Shown here: positions 14,933 through 24,700 of the stretch, one piece after another
Layout of the letters: each line of letters opens with the position of its first letter
Position numbering within the stretch: the first letter of the stretch is position 1
From: Membranipora membranacea
Lineage: Eukaryota; Bryozoa; Gymnolaemata; Cheilostomatida; Membraniporidae
Assembly: GCA_914767715.1 (NCBI GenBank)
Contig: OU612066.1
Coordinates: 3,787,001-3,851,000 of the forward strand
Direction: 5' to 3'
DNA: 64,000 nt
Position numbers and translations under genes: made by a program
The notes under the pieces: generated by a model
The model's input: only the letters and a program-made list of their open reading frames with translations
The model's database searches: none
What the model was told of the DNA's origin: nothing

Positions 14933-15964
14933 AGAAAGCTATATTCGTGGCTTAAAGCATGCCTCGCTGTAGTCACAACTATGACTATTGCAATATTTCT
15001 ATTCTCAGAGACTAAAATCACAATGACTGTGAAGCTAAATACAGACCCTTCTATCAAAAAGATTTTGTTTCTTGGTGGCTGGAAGCCTTATTATGATGGA
15101 ATCGCTCCACCAGAAGTCATGACATGTACAGAGAAAAAATACAAATGCTCCTTCCTTACTCAGTCTAAAAGCTGGTGGTCTGCGCCACGTCCTGATGAGC
15201 ACAGCGATCTGGTAGTGTTCCATGAGACAGATCTCCGAAGGTACCCGCCTTCAAAACCTGCCGGACAGTTATGGGCTATGCGTACCGGTGAGGCTCAGCG
15301 GAACCTGCGCTTCTCAACTGAACAATGGAATGGTTATTTCAATTATACCATCGATCACCGAGAGGATGCCACAATACGTACTTACTCTTTAAAAACGATA
15401 GCATTAGAAAATAAATTAACTCGTGATTTCTATCAAGAAAAACTTCATATGGTTAAAAAAGACAAGCTTGTCCCTTCCATATTGTGGTATGTGTCTAACT
15501 GCTACAATGTGAACAGTGGCCGTGAGGAATACATTAGTGAGTTGCGTAATTTGATAGAGGATCTGTCAATTTATACACGTTCTAAACTTTGCTCATTAAA
15601 ATTGGGCCTCCCGTTAAGGACTGTCGTAGAGCATGAAAATATGACTACCTCCACATTCTATCTGGCATTTGAGAATGCGTTATGTAAAGACTACGTAACA
15701 GAAAAGTTCTGGAAGGTTTTGACAGACGACACACTGACTATACCTGTTGTTATGGGAGGACTGAGCATAGATGAATATCTATCTATAGCTCCGCCGAACA
15801 GCTTCATTCATGTTAAGAATTTCACTTCACCCCAGATGCTAGTAAAGCATTTGAAGATGGTAGCTAGCGATCCAAAAGCATTCAATTACTACCAAGAGTG
15901 GAGGAACACTTATCAGCTGACTTCACGTAAGAATACACTATGTAGTGTGTACTTATACCGATGA
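14933..15964 (+). CDS. alpha-1,3-fucosyltransferase (GT10), first exon missing
   Basis: The product should transfer fucose from GDP-fucose to N-acetylglucosamine-type acceptors in the Golgi. The C-terminal donor-binding region (near 15656-15715) has the GT10 signature FENALCKDYVTEK. It is followed by the usual PVVMG..FIHVKNF segment and a terminal SDPKAFNYYQEWR. The N-terminal domain shows other family marks: DLVVFHETDL, PAGQLWAMR and LRFSTEQWNGYFNYT. The exon opens at a TTTTGTAG acceptor (14930-14932). The in-frame codons before the first ATG (14981) encode a Lys-flanked hydrophobic stretch (KACLAVVTTMTIAIFLF) typical of a type II signal anchor, so I place the exon start at 14933 and infer an upstream exon with the initiator Met. 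Starting at 14981 would cut the anchor. The catalytic region is a single exon of normal family length. Sites of the form N-x-S/T fit a luminal domain. Confidence 0.85.
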   Translation, partial: RKLYSWLKACLAVVTTMTIAIFLFSETKITMTVKLNTDPSIKKILFLGGWKPYYDGIAPPEVMTCTEKKYKCSFLTQSKSWWSAPRPDEHSDLVVFHETDLRRYPPSKPAGQLWAMRTGEAQRNLRFSTEQWNGYFNYTIDHREDATIRTYSLKTIALENKLTRDFYQEKLHMVKKDKLVPSILWYVSNCYNVNSGREEYISELRNLIEDLSIYTRSKLCSLKLGLPLRTVVEHENMTTSTFYLAFENALCKDYVTEKFWKVLTDDTLTIPVVMGGLSIDEYLSIAPPNSFIHVKNFTSPQMLVKHLKMVASDPKAFNYYQEWRNTYQLTSRKNTLCSVYLYR

Positions 15965-16314
15965 ACTAAACCAAGGTTTAGTTCATTGCTTATACATGTC
16001 ATTCTCTACTAGCTGCCTGCTTGTAGCTGATATGGTACCTCCCTGGGTGCACAAATTGGATTGGTAAAAAGTTTTGACCGTGTCAGACTTCTGAGATTTG
16101 GCTGGCCAAGCGCGAGAAAGTTCTAGCTGGCAAAACTAAAAAACTGGTGTAAGGACGAAATCTGGTTGTTTGACATAATATGTTGTCAACAAAATGAAAC
16201 CAAAATTTAAGTTACAAATGGCTTAATGTGGCAGTTAGTGATTTGTCCGCTGGACCAGCGAATTTTGCAAACACTGTTATTAATATCTAAACAGACCCTG
16301 CAATCTTGAAAATT

Positions 16315-16392
16315 GTTAGATTGCTATGCAACTGCTGCAACATGACTGATGAAACTGTCATAATTTTAAGAGTGGTTGGACTATCACGAGGT
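16315..16392 (+). repeat. dispersed 78-bp repeat, copy 1
   Basis: Begins GTTAGATTGCTATGCAACTG and matches 17183-17260 with a handful of substitutions (for example GATGAAACTGTC versus GATAAAACTGCC). The second copy is in the same orientation about 0.87 kb away. No coding content; family unknown. Confidence 0.75.
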
Positions 16393-16424
16393 GCTTGTTG
16401 TAAGAGTCTTGAGATACTGAGATA

Positions 16425-16668
16425 ACAGTCGGTACAAAGGTTATAAAAGCAAATAAAAGCATATGCTCAGTCAGATAATTCAAAGACTAGAGTGGCAAAT
16501 AGGAACAGGGCACTTATACCCTTCGAGATACTGAGATAATTTTTTCGTATATACATTCAGTATAAACAGTCGGTACAAAGGTTATAAAAGCAAATAAAAG
16601 CATATGCTCAGTCAGATAATTCAAAGACTAGAGTGGCAAATAGGAACAGGGCACTTATGCCCTTCGAG
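16425..16668 (+). repeat. 103-bp direct duplication
   Basis: Two copies, 16425-16527 and 16566-16668, each starting ACAGTCGGTACAAAGG and ending CCCTTCGAG. They differ at one visible base (ATACCC versus ATGCCC). They are separated by 38 bp, and the word GAGATACTGAGATA precedes copy 1 and overlaps the end of copy 1. The near identity implies a recent local duplication. Confidence 0.9.
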
Positions 16669-16904
16669 GGAAGACACTTGTTCTTTAATCAGTCAAAGCG
16701 CCTATTAAGTTTACCTTTACACCACCGATATCACATTGAAGAATTCGATTAACGATTTCACTGAAATAAAATGCCCAATACATTGATATCAGATTCTTCA
16801 CAAAATTTCAATGACAGCATTTATAAGGCGATATCGAAATTAAGAATCACATATATTAGAAGCCAAAAATTAAAAAACCGTCGGTAAACTTTAAATCTGA
16901 GAAA

Positions 16905-17108
16905 ATGTTCATACTGATTTACTTGTTTCTTTGTTTTGTTTTAGGTTCTACAATCGGTACAAACTGTGAATATTGTGTTTGGGCCTGGGAGAGACCAGAG
17001 AGCGTATATAAGGATATGATTTCTCATTTTAATAATGATCAATGTATGGATGTATCAGACAGCTCAAAATACTGTAACTATTATAATCTGACATGCTTAC
17101 TACGCTGA
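16905..17108 (+). CDS. small secreted Cys-rich ORF or orphan exon
   Basis: A 67-residue frame starts MFILIYLFLCFVLG, a plausible signal peptide. It continues with a short mature part containing NCEYC, QC, YC and TC cysteines and ends at a TGA. Two readings are possible. It may be a tiny secreted peptide gene. Or the TTTGTTTTGTTTTAG at the end of the hydrophobic stretch is a 3' splice site, and the Cys-rich part is an exon of, or relic from, a larger gene. The lack of a neighbouring gene and the surrounding repeats make a relic quite possible. No family is recognised. Confidence 0.3.
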   Translation: MFILIYLFLCFVLGSTIGTNCEYCVWAWERPESVYKDMISHFNNDQCMDVSDSSKYCNYYNLTCLLR

Positions 17109-17182
17109 TACCTATCTTATATCACTTGATTGGATCTGGATCATGATTTTGAGGAGAAACACCTCTGATTTTGGTAAAGGTT

Positions 17183-17260
17183 GTTAGATTGCTATGCAAC
17201 TGCTGCAACATGACTGATAAAACTGCCATAATCTTAAGAGTGGTTGGACTATCACAAGGT
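17183..17260 (+). repeat. dispersed 78-bp repeat, copy 2
   Basis: Second copy of the repeat at 16315-16392, in the same orientation. It is immediately followed by a TCTTAAGATC stretch absent from copy 1. Confidence 0.75.
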
Positions 17261-17444
17261 CTATCTTAAGATCTCATGTTAGTAGGTTTTACGCTCTCAT
17301 GATCCTTAACATCGAAAATAAAACCTTTTAAAGTGTGTTGAGTTCACTCGCTTCCTAGAAAATATAAAATGAATAAAACAGGTGAGCTTCTGAAAATAAT
17401 CTTTGGGTTAGACTCTGAGCTGCAGCTGCTACACCTGGGTGGAT

Positions 17445-17486
17445 GCTCTAGCCAGGGAGGTTATGTCCCACCCTCCCTGCTCTAGC
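17445..17486. repeat. 26-bp hairpin insertion with 8-bp target duplication
   Basis: GCTCTAGC at 17445-17452 and 17479-17486 flanks a 26-bp palindromic insert (17453-17478). The insert starts CAGGGAGG and ends CCTCCCT, with the core TATGTCCCACC shared with the copy at 723-757. It is essentially that copy with an internal 9-bp deletion. Confidence 0.6.
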
Positions 17487-17536
17487 TTAGGCTGGACGGC
17501 TGTCTGCCTTCATGTGGGGGTCCATTGATCCAGTCA

Positions 17537-17616
17537 GGTTAGCCCTAGTTTAAGCCCTTAAACTGTGTAGGGTTAGCTGGTCCTTACACAGTTTAAGGGC
17601 TTAAACTAGGTTAGCC
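17537..17616. repeat. 64-bp hairpin insertion with 8-bp target duplication
   Basis: A perfect 25-bp inverted repeat (17545-17569 and 17585-17609, loop 15) starts CTAGTTTAAGCCC. It is bounded by GGTTAGCC at 17537-17544 and 17609-17616. This is a MITE-like palindromic insert; its sequence is unrelated to the CAGGGAG copies but has the same 8-bp duplication geometry. Confidence 0.65.
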
Positions 17617-18105
17617 TTTGTAGTCTGTGTTTGTTGTGTGGCTCAATATCACATGTAACTATGCAACTATGATCATACAAGCTTGGTAATGTTTTTGCAA
17701 TTTCTTTTCCGATGTCAACTATCATTTTAGCAATTCAGTTTTGTTGACAATAAGAGATATAGGGCCTAAGGCATAATTATAATCAAATTAATCACTATTT
17801 GTACTGATGTATAGAGTCCAGCATACTTTATCTTAGATAATATATTTGGGACGTCTGATACAACTGGGATAACTGCCGTCTGTGTCGGTAAAAACAGCCT
17901 GCTCAGCAGTCAATGCGAGTTTTGAGTTACCTATCCAGTAGCTTTTTCCGCTTCTTAAAGGTATATGATTATGCTGATTCTTGAATTGCACATGGTCATT
18001 TACAAATTGCTCATTGACCTTTACCAGAAAGTTTTTCCCCCAACTACCAAATTCTGAAATAAATTGGACTTATACAATAAGGGCAAACAACTCCAAATTA
18101 CAATG

Positions 18106-18155
18106 GGTTAGAGCAGGGAGTTTGGAGTTTTATATCCCAAACTTCCTGGTTAGAG
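18106..18155. repeat. 34-bp hairpin insertion with 8-bp target duplication
   Basis: GGTTAGAG at 18106-18113 and 18148-18155 flanks a 34-bp insert (18114-18147) starting CAGGGAGTTTGG and ending CCCAAACTTCCT. Its ends pair with each other around a TTTTATA loop. It shares the CAGGGAG...TCCT ends with the inserts at 723 and 17453. Confidence 0.6.
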
Positions 18156-18199
18156 TAGGGGAGTGTGTCCTCAACTCTCTGTTAGAATGGTGACAGAAG

Positions 18200-21100
18200 G
18201 AAAGGAAGCGGGTATCTCGATGATCACCTTTCATCAGATTATGTGTTGCCATTTTCCAAATAATTAAGTAAACTTGTGGTGTTGTGTCAGTGATGTAATA
18301 ATTGATTCAGATTCATTAATTCATTTCACCATTATACCCAAAAATCAGGTTGACTCTAATTTCTAGCTCTGGAAGCCTGAATTGAATCCCATTTTCAACA
18401 TCAACAGCTGAATTGAACCTAAATCTAATCTGCAAAGCATCTTAATCAAGGAATTAGCTGTTACCACTTTTAAGGGCACTGCAGACCCTGTCCTGTAAAG
18501 CACAATTTACATCGCCTTCTTGTCGGCCTTGATGATAACCATTACATCGAGCGTTCGATTGGATGTTTGGAAGTGAAGGCTTGTAACTCAAACCATCGTT
18601 CTTAGGGAGCGTGGCTTTGGAATTTTTGAATTGAATAGCATCTAGTGCATTTTGAGTTTAATGAATTGGATTTGAATTGAATCACAAGCATCCTATTTGA
18701 ATTGAATCGGTAGTTTAAAAACTCTGAATTGTTACAGCTCTAAGTTGTGTACCAAAAGTCCACAACTGATCACACGCCAAGACCCTCACAGTAAAAAGCT
18801 CTATCGAAAAACACACACAGCTACAGCTGAGACAGCTGAGACACATGCTTGAGACTCCTTCATACTCAGTACACTATCAAGTTTGGTTAAAACATCTAAG
18901 AAAAAGCCCTGAACCAAAACTAAACCAACTCTCATCGAATCAACTATTATTTTAAACTTTTGAAAAAAATGGTTGGCCCACCACTTGTTGTTATGTAATG
19001 TGTATCAGAAGACTTGCCTTAGTAATGTTAAATAAGCTGACATGACATCTAAAATATTATCTTTGATCGAAATAAGCTACTGCATTCTTATGGGAGAGCG
19101 GAAACTCAGATCCATTCATTGTTCTGTATGTGAAGGTTTTGGTATGCATGGCACAAGGATAATATTCTTGTGCCATGCATACCAAAACCTTCTCATACAG
19201 AACAATGAGTACCATCTTTGAAGTTATTCCCAACAATGTCCACCAACACGTTAAATGTAAGTATCATTTACAGTCAATGCAATTCAATTCCAATGCAACA
19301 GGAATCCAAAAAGTGGTAAACAAATTGACTACGAGACAACTATATAATTATGATGAATGACTCTATGATTGTCTCACTCTGTACAACTTTTTTGTGTGAC
19401 ATCAAATAGATATTATAATATATTTCATCTGTATAAACATGATATAATATGCAAATTATACAGATCTTAGTTTTAACTTGCCGCTGCTGTGATCCATTAA
19501 TAATGAAACCAAAATGTTATGTCACTTGGATTAATTCGAAAAATAATGATTTATTTTGCATTTTTTAATCTAATAGTTGTTTGTTTGCAATTAGTTAACC
19601 TGCTGAAAACCAAGAAAATAGAAGCAGGAGCTAATGTTGGAGATTGGGCTTTTTACTGAAATTGTCAAGGGTAAGAATTAAGGGATGTGAAATTAAAAAG
19701 TTGTGTCGAATTTGTATATCTAGTCGAGGCAGAATGCAATTGGGAATGTACATTTTTCATCTTCATTTATCGCCTTTTCTGCTTCTCAGGAACTACTTGG
19801 CTCACGTTTCTATCCTTATTTGATGTTTCTTGATTGAAATTATACACTATCAAAATCACATATCAAACATATAGGCAAGCAGCAATGGGTAAAATTACGC
19901 AAGAGCATAATGAAAATCTATCTAGTTTACCTACATACAAGGTCCGTTGTGTAAAACAATGGTTCACTCATCTTTGTTCATTGAGCATGAGTAGAAATTT
20001 TATTGCCACTAAATTTTCCTCAATTGTATTTATAATCAAACCCCACAATCGAAACCTTAGATATTTTCTGCAACTGGACCTAGTGCGTATCATCATCTTG
20101 TAATCCGGATTTTAGATTGTTGGAGTGAGAAGTGTAGGTGCTTTAGACCAAATAAAGCTCATTTAGCCACAAAAATTCAGATATATCGATATGTAAAGCC
20201 AAATTCATCAATCACATTAATCAGGGCAAAGATAGTGTCCTGCTGTTTCTTGCTGAAAATGACAGCTTTCTAAAATAAAGGTTTTTAAAGTCAAAATATA
20301 ATCTGAAATTAGTAAAATTTTGAGATTACATTTGATGTGGTCGTGTCAAATAAGATATAAAAACTGGTAAAGTAAACAATAAGAGTGTCAATAAGAGACC
20401 AAAGCAGTATAATATTTGAGATAGATGAGAATTGCTCCTGCGTGGCAGAGGTTGTTGTATGAGGGGTAAGATTTAACTTTATCGTTGTTACGAGAGTCCT
20501 TATAAACTTGAAGATGAGAGGCGATAAAACGAGGAAAAAAAACATCACTTCTCTTGGTGGTGGTTTCGAATTTCTTTTATTTGGTGAGAGCTGCAATAAA
20601 ATAAAATACAGCCTCAATAATATTGCCTCAATTTAAAAATAGTGCCTTTCGGCATCAAATAAGATTTAATGGGTTACATTCAGGCTGTTTCTGTTTATGA
20701 GCAGACTCCAGTCATGATTTGATTGAAAAGGTTCCACCAGCTTGGGTTTGCTGCTAGGCTGTTTGTTCACATTTATATATGACTAATAGCCAAAAGAAAT
20801 AATTTAATAAAATTTAACTGAGATCATTATTAGGGTATTGTCCTCTCATTGAACAAAAATTGAACAGCGTCTCAAGTTTACTCATGTTAGTGTGTTGTAA
20901 GGGAGCATTTGATTGGGTGAGATACTGGAGAATCAAACCTCCACACTCAAGAGAGTATACTTGAAAATGAAAAGGGATGAACAATCCAAAAAAGAACAGC
21001 TAACTTGGTTGATGGTTGGTAGTACATTGGTATCCATTTGGTTGGTAATGGATTGTAACAAGTTTGACTGCCCACACAATGTTCCAGCAGAGTCTTGAGT

Positions 21101-21795
21101 TGTTCTGCAAGCTTATGAACAGTCAATTCGAATGATACAATCAGAAACTAATGTAATTGTGTTTCCTTAGTAGGTCTATCCTATCTACTTCTAGTGTGTA
21201 GTTAGTATCTAGTACTAGTAGTATCTCTGATAGAAAGAATGAATTAAGCATGGATGCAAAAAAATCGAATGTATGCATACATACAATACACAAATTCAAG
21301 CATTTCATTGTGCTATCTTCTTTATGTCGGTCTATTAGTGACTAATTAGTGATTTGTTTAGAGTTGCATCTGTATACTGCTGCACTGTTTTAAAGGACAG
21401 GAACATGTGGTAACAAGATGTTACCATCACTGTATTCATAGGCATCACTGGAGTTACAAACATGTATACTTAATCTTAGACATTGGCTAATAGTACATGC
21501 TTGTAACTCCAGATACCTATGTCTGTATTGCCAACCTCCTTCCAATTGTTGATATCTTCAAGTGAAGAAACGCGAAGAGAGACCTGCAGGCTTGTCTTCT
21601 ATTATTGTATCACATTTTTGATTGGTGATTTGTTTTTTATTGATTGCAGATTTGTAGTTGAACTTTGGCATGTAGAAGTCCTAGTCTTTCCTTGCCCTAT
21701 CCTTATGATCAGGAAGCCTATTATTACTGGAAACATATTACTTTTCTTGCTCCTGTTTTTTTGTCCACTGATCCTTACAGTTTTTATACATATAG
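18200..21795. other. AT-rich intergenic region with one long hairpin
   Basis: No gene is supported. Short ORFs here lack domain features and have no consistent splice context. The only strong structure is the inverted repeat at 19117-19207. The first exon of the zinc-finger gene that follows may lie somewhere in the last kilobase but could not be identified. Confidence 0.45.
19117..19207. repeat. 91-nt near-perfect hairpin
   Basis: Two 41-nt arms (19117-19157 and 19167-19207) are reverse complements at 40 of 41 positions, with a 9-nt loop (GATAATATT). No flanking target duplication is evident, unlike the other hairpins here. It could be a palindromic MITE, a local inverted duplication or the source of a long hairpin RNA. 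The stem is too perfect for a typical animal pre-miRNA. Confidence 0.7.
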
Positions 21796-24700
21796 ACTTG
21801 CTAAGAAATTTGATGGATGACCCAAACAGAGATGTGAGAGATGCCTGCCAAGAGCCTTTTTTACCCTCAGACAAAAAAAAGGTCAATGAAAGTGAAAATG
21901 GTGAGTAACAAGGTAGTATTCTCTGCGGACAGAAACAGGGCAAGCAAACTCACATAAGATCAAAAGGAGTGGCCCATTGTTCAGTTAAATGTAAAGTGAA
22001 CCAGATGTGGTAGAGAAAATGTTGCTTGTTCTTAGTTCCAATCAATACAAATGGGGCAGAGAGCATCACTATCGTGTGGTTTTCTTCTAAAAATCATGCC
22101 ATCCATATCTTGAAGCTTGTGCAAGGATTTGGTTTTTTGAGTCAAATTCAAATATTGTGTTACAACACGGTTAAATATTGTTTTGTTGTTTTATAGATGC
22201 GAACACCAATCATGAAGTAGAATCATCGGGCCCAGATAATAATAATGCTGACAGAGAGAACAACTTCCTTCGGCGGAAAAAATTCAAAGGTGTCAAACTA
22301 AAAGGTATGGCTTGCCAAACAATACCTTTTGCTCAGAGCTTTAGTTCACACTTGACTACACTGAGTTCAAGTCTATGCGGCTTTTCCTTGAAATAGGTTT
22401 GTTGTCAATCATACAGTCCACTAAATTCACCTCTGGCAAAGATGTGACAAAATTCAGAGAAGACAACTCCCATGTCAAAGCTTACATGTTGAATGTATCA
22501 TGTTAACCGACGCAATGACTGCCTGCATAATTTGTGATTAACCTATAACCTCAGCATATCTCCACCATCATAGCTCATAAGTGAAACCAATAACCTTAAT
22601 TGGTGAAACTTAACGTGATGTATCGCTTTTTAGAACTTTTGAATATTTAATTGGTGATCATGTCTAATAGTTATTTGCACAGTTGAAACCTCCCAAATAT
22701 TTGACGTTGCGTCGCAGTGACCTTGGAAAATTCATTTTGGAAAAAATTCCCTTTTTAAATTGAGCCCTCTGTGCCTTGATATTGAGGTATTTGATTAATT
22801 GATGCTTGCTTTCACCATATAGAGAAGGCATGTCACTAACTGGAGGAGTGGCATTTTAATAAAACCTTGTGTTTTTAAGCCTCCTGTCTTTGGGACTTGA
22901 AGTTGGTTTTGCAATAGTAAAGGGGCCATTTCTGACCCCTCATTACATGCGACCCCAATAATGCAGGAAAAATAATTTCCAATTTAATATACCATTTTGG
23001 TCTTGTACTGTCACTTCCATAAATAACCTTACCAGCTTACAGATCCTGGTTGTCACAATTGTAACAGATAATAACCCAAATTTTCACTTTTTTAGGACAA
23101 AATTTTCCAGCCAAAATTCAGAAAGATGTCAGGCAAATTTGTTGTCAGCGTGATGAATAGCAGGAGATTGTCTAGATTTTGATTGAAGCGATTATTGATT
23201 ATGGCCTTACATCTTGAGATATTTGGATTTTTGTGGCTAAACTTGCTTTATTTGGTCCAAAACAATCACTCCTCTCCAGCCAAAAAACTGAAAATAGCTT
23301 CATGTTATAAACACCAGCTTCCATTAAACTAGAGAGTATTTCCGAGGTTTTGATCGTGGGGTTTGATGATAAATTCGATAGAAGTAAAGTTATGAGCATA
23401 AACATTTCTCTCTCAATGCTCAACAATCACCCAAAATAGGTGATCCATTGTTGTGCACAATGTGTTTTGCATGTTATACTGCATAGATTTTCATCACGCT
23501 TTTGCATAACGTAAACTGCATCATTTTGCGCATTGCTGCCAATATGTTTCAATGTATTTCAGTTTAATGTACAATTGATCAAGTTAGAAACATGCGGTTT
23601 AAAAACATTTGCGATATGAAACTTTTGTCAGACTACTGGCAATGTGTCAGTGAGGGAGTTTTTGAGATTGGATAAGTAGTTCCTGAGAAACTGAAAAGGC
23701 GATATATCACATTAAAATAGAGACCCCAAGTTATGACATGTTCAGGTGTGATTGTCTTCTATTGCATTGTATAAATTATTTTTTGATGCACAGTATTTCA
23801 TGATTTCTGAGTTATGAAAGAAAAGTCACCGCATCTGCAGAGTCTCCAGAAGTTTACAAATGTGAGATTTGTGGTTTGCGAAATATTATTATAATTATTA
23901 TGATGCTTTTGTTTTCTTTCATATAAAGAGCGGCCTAGGTGCGATACCTGCCTTGCTGTATTGCAGCTACAGTGGGATGGAGCTGTTCCTAAGTTTTGCT
24001 CAAATTGTGCCTCACCACTCAAATTCACCAAAGCTCACTTTGAGCTATCCAAACACGAACGTTGGGTCGATCCGGCGGTAGAATCAGACTCTGAAGGCAG
24101 TGCAGCTGAAGAAGCTGAATCACCAGATTGCAATTTTACAAAATTAAATAGAAAAAGAAGACATATCCTTGATGGAGTTGATGACACTGGTAAAACAATT
24201 AAAATAGAGCACAAACCAGACCACTATGCGGTACAGGATGTTAAGACAGGTGCTGTAATATTGGTACCTGCTGCCAATGTAATCACAACTTCAGTCACCA
24301 ATGTGCCAAATAAGAGTTTGGTAGTTACTGATGATCAGGATTCAGCTCCCTCACAGAACCTCTCAGCTGCTCATAGTCATCAATCAACGAGTACGGCTGG
24401 TCAATCACCTGTATTGTCCCCAATTCTTGGTCTGCAGAGAGCTCCTGCCACTGTGACAGCATTAACCAACCCAACAACATCAAATCTCATCAATACGCAT
24501 CAAGGTAAAACACGCACAGAATATGTACATATGGCTCGAAACCAAAGATATAATCTTTGTATTGTATGGTGAATATAATTTAAATTTATAACATATCAAC
24601 GGACTAGATCAAGTTCAATCCAATTGCCTGCATTCTAGTTGCTCCCTTCCACTGGTCCTGAGGCGTATCCAGTGGATTGGGAGCATCTCCAAATGCAGGC

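Noticed and set aside
17981-18193. 70-residue ORF with Cys and N-glycosylation-like sites
   Set aside because: It runs through the 34-bp hairpin insertion and its target duplication and has no splice or domain support.
21519-21795. Hydrophobic ORF fused upstream of the exon at 21796, which would give a membrane-anchored zinc-finger protein
   Set aside because: A T-rich stretch ending TATAG directly before 21796 is a good splice acceptor in the right phase, so the hydrophobic codons are more likely intron.
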